Of a DNA stretch of 64,000 nucleotides, positions 53,167 through 62,326 are shown in pieces. A program made the position numbers and the translations under genes. The DNA is from Methanomassiliicoccales archaeon PtaU1.Bin124 (GTDB lineage Archaea > Thermoplasmatota > Thermoplasmata > Methanomassiliicoccales > UBA472). The notes below the pieces were generated by a model. It was not told the origin of the DNA, did no database searches, and worked only from the letters and a program-made list of their open reading frames with translations. The DNA lies in NCBI GenBank assembly GCA_002067865.1, contig MVRC01000006.1, forward strand, positions 124,001-188,000. The letters are read 5' to 3'. The first letter of the stretch is position 1. The number at the start of each line of letters is the position of its first letter.

Positions 53167-56100
53167 CAGATGACCCCCTGTTCAAGTGTCATGCGGAGTA
53201 TCCGCATCTCATCCTTGCGGCAGATCTTGCTGAAAAGGCAATACTTGCATCTTACCCCATCAAGGTCCTTCACAGGGTGGAACCTGCCTTTGGCTATTCC
53301 TTCCATCGCCATCTTCACATTTTTACAGCAGGTTTGAAGGTCCGCATGAATGTCGATCTTAGAGCCAGTATCGATGCCTAACTCCGCGAAATGTTCTGGA
53401 GCAGCAGTTATGAAATTCATGCCGAACTCTGGCCCTTGCCTGAGCTGATAGTAGGCACCCCCCACTGCATTGAGCCCGAGGAGCTCCTCACAGGCCATCA
53501 TATAGAGGAGCAGCTGCATGTTGTACCCTTTCAGCATGTGCTTCCTTTCCGGTGCGGACCCTGTCTTATAATCGATGATGATGAAATTGCCATTGCCATC
53601 CGTGTCCACTCGGTCGACCTTCCCCCGGATCATCAACTTCGTGCCGTCTATGGATAAGATCGCAGGGTTTTTCGTAGACCGAGGGTCCATGCTGTCGGAG
53701 GGGCCCTTAATGCCGAACCCATACTCTAGGTATTCCGGGGTCCACCTGGGCATATCCATCTCAGCTTGAAAATCGATGAACTTCCCCAAGGAACCGTTCA
53801 TCTCTCCATCACCAATCATCGAACGTAATGCCGCGGCCTCTTGGGCACTGGTCTCGAACCCATCCCTCGGGAACATGCTCCTAAGCTCAGCCTTGATGGC
53901 GTCGAGGTCTTCATCGTCCGAGACCATTCCTAATCCTCGCTCGGCCCTGCTGCGATAGAATCGGAACAATGCCTCATGGGCAAGGTTACCGATCCTGAGG
54001 GCCTCTGAGTCTTCGGTTCCTTCCATCGGTTGCAATCTCAGGACGTAGCTCAGGTAGTATCTCATCGGACACTTACAATAGGTCTCGAGCATGGTGGCCG
54101 AGAATCCATTCTGTTCTCGTCCTCCGTTGATGTTCCCGATCATCTCCTTATCACCGAATACGCCATCATAGGGCGATGTGTAGGGCCCATGGCGTTTCGT
54201 CAGTTCGATGTTCATCCTCTCGCAAAGGGTATCCGGCGAGATGCTCGAATTGTTCAGCCACGACCCTTCGTGTTCGATGGTCTTCCCAGCAATTGAGCCA
54301 CCCAGGTAGATCTGGGAAGAGCGGTGGGAGTCTAGAAGGGGAAGCTTCTCCATTTCACCAAGTTCGGTATTCTTCTGGATGTCGATAAGGAACGGCGATG
54401 GAAGGGCTTTCTTCCCTCCTTGGTAAGAAGGGTAGGAGATGTTCACCGAATCAGCGCTGAGCAAGGCCATGAGGAAGTAGTACCTCTCCTGGCGCAGGAC
54501 GTCCTCCTGAGATAGTAGGCCAAGGTCCTTGACCTGCTTTGAGTTCAAGAAAGGATGCCTAATGCTCAATTTGGGCATATCCCCCTCGGTCGTGAACAGC
54601 AAGAAGCTGTGCTTGAAGTGACGACCAGCGAGGGAACGATACCCGGCCACGTTCACCGCCCTTTCGTACAAACCCCCGCTGTGATAGGTAGCCCCAGCGA
54701 TCTCACGCTTCAGTTCAGAGGTGAACTCACCGAGAGAGATGACATCATCACTGGGGTATCCTCCACCAGCAATCAAACTGTCTAAGAGGCGTGATAGGGT
54801 GGAATAAGCTGCATTCTCAGGATCATCATCGTTCCATCGGATGCGCTCCAGCGAATCGGTCCAACCCATTTTCTTAAGTGTGATACGGAACCTACTGACG
54901 TGCTCAGCGATGGTTCCTTTGGCATTAAGACCGCTCAGCTCTTTGAAGAGAGCGTCGATCTGTTTTCTGATTCGAAGAAGCCGTTCTGTTTCCTTCGCAC
55001 ACCACGACCTTTGACCCTCGGACATCTCGGGGCGAGAGGAACGCACCTTCTCTATCAGGGCGTCGATCCCTTTGAGCCAAGCCTCCTGGCCCTTGCTGAC
55101 CCGAATGATGAGCGAGAGGCGGTCCACCTCTTCATAATGCAATTTATCTCCATCCACCTCCCAGCAGATGTATGGGCTCGAAATCAGCTTGTTCAGATGA
55201 TCGGGAGAATATCCTTGGGTGATCGTTTCTAGGACCTCGATGGCTGTCTGGACCGCAGGCGAGCATCCCAATGGCGTTCCTGTGTCAGACTTGAACGGTA
55301 TATGGAAATCGTTCAGCACTTCCTTGATCAAGGGCAATACTTCCCGCCGCTCAGGAAGGAAAATGGCTATTTCTTCAGGGTCGGTGCCGTCCTTAATGAG
55401 CTCAGAGATGCGTTGCGCAGCTTGTCTGGCCTCGGAGGCGGGGTCGAGGAACTTTGCAATGAACACCTCAGATGAGAGATCGACCTTAGGATCATCGGAC
55501 CATTCCCTCATCATATGAGTCCTTCTAATCGTCCGATCGTCCGAAGGAAGATCGATTATCTCCATATCCTTAACCAAGTCGATGATCTGCTGACCATAGA
55601 CCTTCATCGTCCCAGGAATGAATGGGTGGTGATAGACAAGCTTATCGCAATTCCTAGCCAATGCACGAAGGACGGCGATCTGAGAGTAAGTAGGTTCGAA
55701 CGGACCTAGGATGACCAGTTTCTTGAACAGCGGTCTTTTTCCGCACCAAGCATCAAGATTGGACGCGACCTTAAGGCGTATGCTGATAGAGTCTAGAAGA
55801 TGCTCATCCTCCAACTTTTTTTCATATAACGAGAGTAGAAGGTGAATGTTGACTGGAAATAGGTCGTCCACATGATATTTATTGAGGTTGGCGCCGAAAT
55901 CCTGGATCGTGTGGAGTACGAGTATTAGGTCATCGACCACGCCGTCCCGGAGCTCCCCATCTTCGAATAAAGTTGGGAAATCTTTGGCATTCTCCATCAA
56001 TAGGGAGATTATGATGTTTCGAAGGCCAATGCCACTGACCTGACCGACCTCATTCTCGTATTGATCGAAAATGTATCCGACGATGTCATCCAGGTCAGTG

Positions 56101-56321
56101 ACGCAGAAGAGAGGGACCGTTTTACCAAATAATAGTGATGACCTGATGTGCGCGGCCATTCCCGGTCGGGGCACAATGAGACCAACGTCCAATGGTGCCT
56201 TTTTAAAATCTTCAAGGAATTCCCCGAGGGCTGATTTATAAAGCTCTCTCGGACCCCCTCTGATGAACTCGATCTTTCCCACGAGCAGAACCTTGTTCCA
56301 GACTTGAAAAAGGTTTGCCAA
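53166..56321 (-). CDS. addB: AddB-like nuclease subunit with C-terminal Fe-S RecB domain
   Basis: A 1051-residue protein resembling AddB/PDDEXK_1. It lacks a Walker A in the N-terminal helicase-like part. The C-terminal nuclease shows TYCKCPMRYYLSYVLRL, a middle GKVDRVDTDGN and IIIDYKTGSAPE, and a closing CKYCLFSKIC, so four cysteines can hold a 4Fe-4S cluster. It precedes the AddA-like gene in the same operon, as in bacterial AddBA. The presence of both subunits argues for a complete enzyme. Regulation and substrate recognition (such as a Chi-like sequence) cannot be seen. Confidence 0.8.
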   Translation of the reverse strand: MANLFQVWNKVLLVGKIEFIRGGPRELYKSALGEFLEDFKKAPLDVGLIVPRPGMAAHIRSSLLFGKTVPLFCVTDLDDIVGYIFDQYENEVGQVSGIGLRNIIISLLMENAKDFPTLFEDGELRDGVVDDLILVLHTIQDFGANLNKYHVDDLFPVNIHLLLSLYEKKLEDEHLLDSISIRLKVASNLDAWCGKRPLFKKLVILGPFEPTYSQIAVLRALARNCDKLVYHHPFIPGTMKVYGQQIIDLVKDMEIIDLPSDDRTIRRTHMMREWSDDPKVDLSSEVFIAKFLDPASEARQAAQRISELIKDGTDPEEIAIFLPERREVLPLIKEVLNDFHIPFKSDTGTPLGCSPAVQTAIEVLETITQGYSPDHLNKLISSPYICWEVDGDKLHYEEVDRLSLIIRVSKGQEAWLKGIDALIEKVRSSRPEMSEGQRSWCAKETERLLRIRKQIDALFKELSGLNAKGTIAEHVSRFRITLKKMGWTDSLERIRWNDDDPENAAYSTLSRLLDSLIAGGGYPSDDVISLGEFTSELKREIAGATYHSGGLYERAVNVAGYRSLAGRHFKHSFLLFTTEGDMPKLSIRHPFLNSKQVKDLGLLSQEDVLRQERYYFLMALLSADSVNISYPSYQGGKKALPSPFLIDIQKNTELGEMEKLPLLDSHRSSQIYLGGSIAGKTIEHEGSWLNNSSISPDTLCERMNIELTKRHGPYTSPYDGVFGDKEMIGNINGGREQNGFSATMLETYCKCPMRYYLSYVLRLQPMEGTEDSEALRIGNLAHEALFRFYRSRAERGLGMVSDDEDLDAIKAELRSMFPRDGFETSAQEAAALRSMIGDGEMNGSLGKFIDFQAEMDMPRWTPEYLEYGFGIKGPSDSMDPRSTKNPAILSIDGTKLMIRGKVDRVDTDGNGNFIIIDYKTGSAPERKHMLKGYNMQLLLYMMACEELLGLNAVGGAYYQLRQGPEFGMNFITAAPEHFAELGIDTGSKIDIHADLQTCCKNVKMAMEGIAKGRFHPVKDLDGVRCKYCLFSKICRKDEMRILRMTLEQGVI

Positions 56322-56372
56322 TTATTGATAATAGCGAGAAACCACTGAAAAATTGTCCAGCATTAATTTACT

Positions 56373-56885
56373 CTACAGATCCAGAAAATGCCCGTCATCG
56401 ATCTCTTGTAATCCATCCACAATTATTCTTTTCCAATCATCGAGATTTCTATATGAAACCGAATGAAATATTACACCATTAATTACATTCCTCGTTCCAA
56501 AATTATCATCATTGGTGAATACTATCCGTTCTATATCTCTCGGGTCAATCGCCCAACTATTAACGAGTTTATTAGAAATTTTTTGAATTTGTTCGACAAC
56601 CTTTTTCCGGTGTTTCCTTCTGTTCCCACAAGCAGTAGATCCAGTATCACCTGTGAGGAATTTTGTTTCCACCACTATTAATTTATTGTCATTCGAAATA
56701 AAAATAAGGTCGACCTTTCCATCGTTGCTCATTTCATTTGGCAAAGGTCTCTCATAAAGGATAAGTTCCGCCTTTTTACCGATGATGTTCTCAATGTTAT
56801 CAACGAAATAAGCTTGGAGCAAACATTCCTTCTCTAATGGAAGTGCCACTATGCCTCGAAAATAATATTTCGCCCCGGCGAGCAA
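56373..56885 (-). CDS. Small PD-(D/E)XK-like nuclease next to a DNA methyltransferase
   Basis: About 170 residues from a TTG codon at 56885; there is no ATG or GTG in frame, and an earlier open stretch to about 56944 (NSIEAFGNQCKDDQ) suggests that the true start is a non-standard codon or is missed. Residues about 58-75 (VDLIFISNDNKLIVVETKFLTG) carry the Asp and ETK of a PD-(D/E)XK core. It ends the nrd-methyltransferase operon, with 76 bases between its start and the methyltransferase stop. As a methyltransferase partner it is a plausible restriction enzyme; that is inference. Confidence 0.6.
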   Translation of the reverse strand: MLAGAKYYFRGIVALPLEKECLLQAYFVDNIENIIGKKAELILYERPLPNEMSNDGKVDLIFISNDNKLIVVETKFLTGDTGSTACGNRRKHRKKVVEQIQKISNKLVNSWAIDPRDIERIVFTNDDNFGTRNVINGVIFHSVSYRNLDDWKRIIVDGLQEIDDGHFLDL

Positions 56886-56961
56886 ATCAGGTTGATCATC
56901 CTTACATTGATTGCCAAAGGCTTCAATCGAATTTATTGTATCAGCTCAGGCAGGTCATTGG

Positions 56962-57822
56962 TTAGAATAGATCGCATTGGTATCGAGATCTTAGCTTATA
57001 ATAATTAAAACCATCACGATAATTATAAACTTCGATTGATTTTTTAATCCTGGGTATTGTCACATTTTTGCATATATCATTTTCATCATTCGTCACGAGT
57101 ATGAATTTTCTCCTTCCTCCATCGAATTTATTCAACGACATCGTCGCATGTCCCGTTGTGCCTGAACCTGCAAAGAAATCTAAAATTATCGAATCTTTTT
57201 GCGACGATATCCTAATAATCTCTTCCAGCAACCGCATCGGCTTTGGAGTAGAGAACATCTCTCTTTTACCCAATAGTTGAGCGATCTCGTCCTTCGCGGA
57301 TGATGTTGTCCCCAATCCCTTGATTATCGATTCCATGGGTTTTCCATTACGCATGTTGGAAAAAACTGTGTTTTTCTTATCCATATAGCAGAGCACGATA
57401 TACTCATGAGCGGATTTGATATTGAAAACAGGTTTTTCGACTCGGTTCATATCGAACGGCTCATCGATTTTTGGCCACACCAGGATGTTGACATTCTCTT
57501 TTCCAAATAGATCATAACATATCTCTAACAGCGAGACGAGTTCGTTTTCATCAATATTGATGAACATCGATCCTGCATCGCTCATCAAAATCTTCGCTAA
57601 TGCAAGTCTTTCCTTGATAAACGTCGACCATCCATTTTCGAAGTTTGAATCTCTGTAACCGATATGGCTGATGTCTGTGTTGTAGGGCGGATCAATCGTA
57701 ATGACATCGATTTTCCCAGAAAATTCTTCTTGCAGATACTCCAAGGCTGTGATATTTTCAGATTCAATGATCATATTTTCACTGAGAGCATTGCCAAAGG
57801 ATTCGACCAGCTCGAGTTTCAT
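56962..57822 (-). CDS. Beta-class DNA N4/N6 methyltransferase
   Basis: A 286-residue enzyme of the N6_N4_Mtase family with the catalytic motif IDPPYNTD at residues 43-50 before the SAM motif (ILDFFAGSGTTGHATMSLN) in the C-terminal third, the order of beta-class/type III enzymes such as Mod. It is shorter than typical Mod proteins (about 600 residues) and lacks a long target-recognition insert, though residues 100-175 could serve. Its start overlaps the LRR gene stop (ATGA), tying it to the nucleotide-metabolism operon. It may protect or mark DNA within that system. Confidence 0.88.
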   Translation of the reverse strand: MKLELVESFGNALSENMIIESENITALEYLQEEFSGKIDVITIDPPYNTDISHIGYRDSNFENGWSTFIKERLALAKILMSDAGSMFINIDENELVSLLEICYDLFGKENVNILVWPKIDEPFDMNRVEKPVFNIKSAHEYIVLCYMDKKNTVFSNMRNGKPMESIIKGLGTTSSAKDEIAQLLGKREMFSTPKPMRLLEEIIRISSQKDSIILDFFAGSGTTGHATMSLNKFDGGRRKFILVTNDENDICKNVTIPRIKKSIEVYNYRDGFNYYKLRSRYQCDLF

Positions 57823-59474
57823 CGGTATCTTACCTCGGTATTGCTGCCGAAGAAAGTGTTCACAGCAATTTTCGTTCCTTTACCTATCTCCAGGTTTTTT
57901 AATTTAGGACAGTATGCAAACGCCCACTCTCCTATGCTAGAAACGCCATCTGGTAAAACAACACGCTGTAGGTTTGAGCAACCACTGAAAGCACCGCGAC
58001 TTATTGTTTTCACGGACGGAGGGATCTCTATCTCTTTCAGACTCTCACAACCTGTAAAGGAGTTACGACCAATGCTCAACACACCTTGTGATATACTAAC
58101 TCCATTAAAGGCTGCACGACTGGTACAGCAAATTAACTCTAATCCATCTTTATCATACAGTATGCCATCTTCAACTTTGTAATAAGGACTTAGACATATG
58201 ATTTCCAGATTGCTACAATTGGCGAACGGGTTGTATCCAATCTGCCTTACATTTTCGGTGATGACGATACGCTTTAATCTTCTACAATTCCAAAATGAAT
58301 TCCTTCCGACCGTCCTGACAGATCGTGGAATTACATACTCATCTTGGTCGGTACCCAATGAATAATGGATTAGAGTTGTCTGTTCTTTGTTCAGCAATGA
58401 ACCATCAGTATACACAAAATTAGGACTTCGATTCTCCAGAGTAATATTTTCGCAATCTGAGAAAGCATTGTTCCCAACGAAGCGAACATTCTCAGTAATT
58501 ACGACCTTTTTCAAATGACGATTCTTATAGAAACTATGTTTTCCGATCCATTCAACGGTCAATGGTATTTCATATCTCTCCGCCTTCATGTGTGAGCCAT
58601 AATGGATCAACCGTTTCTCGTCCGAATCAAAAAGAATTTCTTTGATAAGATGGAAGTGTGGGCTTTCGTTATTGATCAATAGATTGGCACTGCCAGCGAA
58701 TGGATCGTCTCCTATCTTCTCAATTGACGATGGAATATTGATCATTTTCAAATTATCACAATAAATGAACGCATCCCCACCGATGCTCCTCACACCATCT
58801 GGTATTGTAATTTCTTCTAGGAAGGTACAGTTCCAAAATGCTCCCGATTCGATTTTTTCAATCCCATGAGGTATGACCACATTCTTCTCTTTACCAATAT
58901 ATTTTAAGAGCACGTCGTTTTTTACTAAAAAATCGTCTGAATAAACGTTTTTTGAGGCAATATTGTGTGGATTGAATGAGAATGGATATATGTTATCCTC
59001 GAAAACGCCGGTTGAAAATCTTTTCCCCTTTTCAAGATACTCATACTTGAAATCGATAAGTCCACCAGATAACTTTGAGGTGTAGATTATCACATCACTA
59101 TTACCCAATGTTGCGCTTACAGCTCGCTCATAATCCTCCCCCCATTGTTCACAGATGATCTGAAGGAAAGGGACATCATCTTTGACCAGTGCTAGATTCC
59201 GTTCATTTGTTAACGACAAATTATCTGGAAGATAGCCAATTCTTAAGAGTCTATCGATACATTCCAAGATAACAAAGTCCTTGTGATCTGTAAGAGGATA
59301 CCATTCATCCTTGAACATAAATCGTTGTTTCTCTGATTCAATTCTGATTTTTAATGTCCCATAATCCTTTTCAAAAATATCTGGCCCCATCTCACGATAT
59401 TCTAGAATCCAGTAAAGAATGACATATTTCATGTCGATAAATAGGGTATCGGCGACAATTCGGTCCTTGTTCAT
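57819..59474 (-). CDS. BspA-type leucine-rich repeat protein, no signal peptide
   Basis: A 551-residue protein. The first 150 residues are of unknown fold; from about 160 on there are repeated LRR_5 units of the form x-x-IPxGVxxIGxxAFxxCxxLKxIxIP, for example EKIESGAFWNCTFLEEITIP, RSIGGDAFIYCDNLKMINIP and RTVGRNSFWNCRRLKRIVIT. BspA repeats are protein-binding and usually occur on cell-surface proteins, but here there is no signal peptide or membrane anchor, so it is probably cytoplasmic. Position inside the operon, with ATGA overlaps at both ends, suggests a sensor or scaffold. The function is unknown. Confidence 0.85.
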   Translation of the reverse strand: MNKDRIVADTLFIDMKYVILYWILEYREMGPDIFEKDYGTLKIRIESEKQRFMFKDEWYPLTDHKDFVILECIDRLLRIGYLPDNLSLTNERNLALVKDDVPFLQIICEQWGEDYERAVSATLGNSDVIIYTSKLSGGLIDFKYEYLEKGKRFSTGVFEDNIYPFSFNPHNIASKNVYSDDFLVKNDVLLKYIGKEKNVVIPHGIEKIESGAFWNCTFLEEITIPDGVRSIGGDAFIYCDNLKMINIPSSIEKIGDDPFAGSANLLINNESPHFHLIKEILFDSDEKRLIHYGSHMKAERYEIPLTVEWIGKHSFYKNRHLKKVVITENVRFVGNNAFSDCENITLENRSPNFVYTDGSLLNKEQTTLIHYSLGTDQDEYVIPRSVRTVGRNSFWNCRRLKRIVITENVRQIGYNPFANCSNLEIICLSPYYKVEDGILYDKDGLELICCTSRAAFNGVSISQGVLSIGRNSFTGCESLKEIEIPPSVKTISRGAFSGCSNLQRVVLPDGVSSIGEWAFAYCPKLKNLEIGKGTKIAVNTFFGSNTEVRYR

Positions 59475-60076
59475 TGCAACAGACCTTCAGCACCTAATTT
59501 TTCTTCGATAATGTTGCATATCTCTTCTGGAGTCAATTTCTCTGTATCGATTCGAAGATATCTCATCCCCTTGCCCTTCAGAAAACCTTCCATCTTTTCA
59601 TAGGCCCAAGGAATGAGTTCTGCCTTCTTCATATCTGAATCAGCAGGACATCTTTTCATCAATCTAGATCGAACAATTTCTGAATCGGCATAAAGTAGGA
59701 AAGTAAAATCGGGGTGTCCGATGAGATCCACCAGACAGTCAAATACAGGATAACTAGCCTCAGTGCCGCTCCATAGATAATTGGATACCAGGTGCCTGTC
59801 CGTTACAATGTTCCTTCCCCTAAATCGATGATATAGATACACATTTCCTAATCCATAGAACCATGATGTGAACACACGGTCGTTCTGCATATTCACATAA
59901 TCTCTTATCCTCTCATAGTTGGCAAAACCCTCATCTTCATCGAACAGGTAGTGTAATGGCTTCTCGACAAAATCAAAGCCTAATCTTTTTGCAAGAAGCG
60001 TGGACACGGTCGTTTTTCCGACACCATCCATCCCTTCAATGGCGATATGCATTCCCTCACGCTCCTGACTACTCAT
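59471..60076 (-). CDS. tmk: Thymidylate kinase-like deoxynucleotide kinase
   Basis: A 201-residue P-loop kinase. EGMDGVGKTTVSTLLAKRL near residues 14-32 is Walker A, DRHLVSNYLWSG contains the conserved DR, and LKGKGMRYLRIDTE the closing strand. It belongs to the dTMP kinase group and may phosphorylate dTMP or a related deoxynucleotide. It overlaps nrdD by ATGA and the LRR gene by ATGA. A second in-frame ATG (residue 9) has GAGGGA just upstream and may be the true start. Whether the host has another dTMP kinase cannot be told from the window. Confidence 0.83.
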   Translation of the reverse strand: MSSQEREGMHIAIEGMDGVGKTTVSTLLAKRLGFDFVEKPLHYLFDEDEGFANYERIRDYVNMQNDRVFTSWFYGLGNVYLYHRFRGRNIVTDRHLVSNYLWSGTEASYPVFDCLVDLIGHPDFTFLLYADSEIVRSRLMKRCPADSDMKKAELIPWAYEKMEGFLKGKGMRYLRIDTEKLTPEEICNIIEEKLGAEGLLQ

Positions 60077-61773
60077 TTATTCGATCTCCTTGTGGCAACT
60101 TCGGCCTTTTTTCCTTTAGTAAAAAATTCTAAATCCTCAAGATATCCAGATACTCTTCTGATCCTCTTTATCTTGTTCCCTCCACAATTTGGACATTGGT
60201 CAAATACTCCTGATTGACCGCACGAAAGGCAAGAATCTACAGGGAAATTTATTCCCAAATAGCTCACACCATTTTTTACTGCCACGTTTATGATATCGAG
60301 AATAGCTAGAGTATTTGTCAGTGGGGCCGATGAGAACTCCACATAAGAAATGCAACCTCCATTGCACAATATGTGGAACGGTCCTTCCAAGCGAATTTTA
60401 TCGAATGGGCTCAAGCCAGAATCCACATTGGCATGGAATGAGTTGGTGTAAAATCCTTTTTCGATGACAGGATGATTAAACAATTTCGCATCCAAATCAG
60501 GGAATCTACCAGAAATGTATTCCCCAGAAGTTGCTAGTAATGAAAAGTTAAGGCCGTTCTCCTTGCGGAAGCGGTCCACCGTTTGCCTCATGAATCTGAC
60601 GAAATCGAGAGAGACATCACATGTTTCCTGCGATTCGTAGAATCTCTTGCCAGTCAATATTTCAATAGCTTCCGAAAGGCCGATGAATCCAATCGACAGG
60701 GTTCCATTTTTAAATATTTCATTCAATGATCGACAATTTTGGACATCTCCTAGCCATAAATTGTGAGCTGAATTGCATGGAAAATCCTCAACATCCAACT
60801 GTGATAATCTATTGTATCGATCAAGAAGAGATAATTTCACTGAATTTGCGGTTTCCAACCAGGCCTCTTTGAATAATCTAATCCTTTCCTCGGTGTCAGA
60901 ATCTCTATTCATTGAGTCGATTTCTAATGCAATTCTCGGAAGGTTGATCGTGATATAATCGATGTTTCCTCTTCCAATCGTCGTATCTTCTCCAAATTCG
61001 TTCTGGACCACCCGGGTCCTGCAACCCATGATACCAATTTTACTCGCATCCACGTTTATATTGGGCGCCGAGTCGCAAAGGAGATAGGTTGGCACCATTT
61101 TCCGCGAAGTAGAGCTCAATGCTAATTGGAAAAGGTCATAGTTGGGGTCTTTGGGATCATGATTTATGCCGCTCTTAACTTTGAAAATGATGTTAGGTCT
61201 GATGTATTCCGGTGAGGAGTTACCAAAATATTCCAATACAAATTTACTAACGGCTCTGCCAAAATCATTTTCTGACAAACCAAGGTTCAGCGATACATAA
61301 TAGCTAACCTGGCCACAGCGCTCCCTGGCGTTGTTGATCCAATCAATGAATGATTCAATGTTTTCACGGAGGGTAATAAGATTATAATCGGTGGGGCTTA
61401 AAGAGCACCGTTTGAATATTCGAGATATGTCCTCATCAAAATTCGCAAAGCCCATTCCACCAGACTGTTCATTGGCAAGCTCAACGATCATCCGTCTGAA
61501 ATAGTTGAATGTCTCCATTATTTTACGGGAATCGGAATATTGTTCAAAGCGTTCAAATGGAAAACCTTTCAACAGATCTAAAGTTAGACAGTTGTAGGTT
61601 TTCCCATATGCTTCGAGATCGTGGAGATGGATCTTCCCACTTCTGTGTAGGTCGGCTGCCTCCGGGTCTATCTCACTTAAGATCTGTTTTTTAATTGCAT
61701 CAGTCCCGATTTCATAGACCGCACCAACATACGTCTTACGTTGAGAGGCGTTATCAAACTGGATGCCCTTCAT
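60073..61773 (-). CDS. nrdD: Anaerobic ribonucleoside-triphosphate reductase, glycyl-radical subunit
   Basis: A 566-residue class III ribonucleotide reductase that turns NTPs into dNTPs. The thiyl cysteine lies in IMGCRTRVVQN, a Zn site in CLSCGQSGVFDQCPNCGG, and the glycyl radical glycine in RVSGYL about 22 residues from the end. It is shorter than the E. coli enzyme (712) mainly because it lacks the N-terminal ATP-cone, so it may not be controlled by dATP in the usual way. It overlaps nrdG and tmk by 4 bases each. The AT content is that of the island and not of the core. Confidence 0.9.
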   Translation of the reverse strand: MKGIQFDNASQRKTYVGAVYEIGTDAIKKQILSEIDPEAADLHRSGKIHLHDLEAYGKTYNCLTLDLLKGFPFERFEQYSDSRKIMETFNYFRRMIVELANEQSGGMGFANFDEDISRIFKRCSLSPTDYNLITLRENIESFIDWINNARERCGQVSYYVSLNLGLSENDFGRAVSKFVLEYFGNSSPEYIRPNIIFKVKSGINHDPKDPNYDLFQLALSSTSRKMVPTYLLCDSAPNINVDASKIGIMGCRTRVVQNEFGEDTTIGRGNIDYITINLPRIALEIDSMNRDSDTEERIRLFKEAWLETANSVKLSLLDRYNRLSQLDVEDFPCNSAHNLWLGDVQNCRSLNEIFKNGTLSIGFIGLSEAIEILTGKRFYESQETCDVSLDFVRFMRQTVDRFRKENGLNFSLLATSGEYISGRFPDLDAKLFNHPVIEKGFYTNSFHANVDSGLSPFDKIRLEGPFHILCNGGCISYVEFSSAPLTNTLAILDIINVAVKNGVSYLGINFPVDSCLSCGQSGVFDQCPNCGGNKIKRIRRVSGYLEDLEFFTKGKKAEVATRRSNK

Positions 61774-62213
61774 GCAGACTCCCTCAAAGAAATGAACCTC
61801 TGGTTCTTTGAACCGACATAGGCCATGGTCGAACAGGTCAATTCTTTGATGAACCTGCCAACCTTGATGTAGCTTAGATGGTTCAATACGGCTTCGGGGA
61901 TTTCTTCCAGCTCATGGCTTGTGTATAACGCCACATCGAATCCATTCAGATGTGATAATAATTCTATCAAGGCATCGCATTGTAGAAGAGGTTCACCACC
62001 CGAGATCGTAATCCTACCATTCTCGGCATGTTCTATTAGGTATCGTGCAAGAACTTCAACTTCCATCATCTCGCCAGCATTTGGATTCCAGGTGCTAGGG
62101 TTGTGACATCCGTCACATCTCCTCTCACATCCCTGAAGATATACGACCACCCTGATTCCCGGGCCATCCGCGATAGATCCACGAATGTCTATTGAATTTA
62201 CTGAAATTTTCAT
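61770..62213 (-). CDS. nrdG: Anaerobic ribonucleotide reductase activase (radical SAM)
   Basis: A 147-residue radical-SAM enzyme that generates the glycyl radical in NrdD. The cluster motif CERRCDGC follows DGPGIRVVVYLQG, and TISGGEPL binds SAM. The start at 62213 is taken because KISVNSIDIRGSIADGPG is the usual N-terminus and a GGTGGGG ribosome site precedes it; the frame is open to 62327 into the divergent gene. It heads the operon and overlaps nrdD by ATGA. Confidence 0.9.
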   Translation of the reverse strand: MKISVNSIDIRGSIADGPGIRVVVYLQGCERRCDGCHNPSTWNPNAGEMMEVEVLARYLIEHAENGRITISGGEPLLQCDALIELLSHLNGFDVALYTSHELEEIPEAVLNHLSYIKVGRFIKELTCSTMAYVGSKNQRFISLRESA

Positions 62214-62326
62214 ACCTTCGTTTCCCCACCTAATAATGGCCTTACCCCCGACAATGGTTATAAAAAACTGCACGTTATTACCGTTATCATCGTTATAGTT
62301 GAACAGTGGTGTTCGATTTGTCCTCA
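62214..62326. promoter_or_regulatory. Divergent promoter between nrdG operon and CARF-like gene
   Basis: The 113-base gap is the only control region for both the nrd operon (minus) and the CARF-like regulator (plus). A TATA-like TTATAG at about 62293-62298 lies 29-34 bases from the ATG at 62327, which fits a leaderless transcript of the regulator. Short TTAT-containing repeats occur around 62277-62298. Confidence 0.5.
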
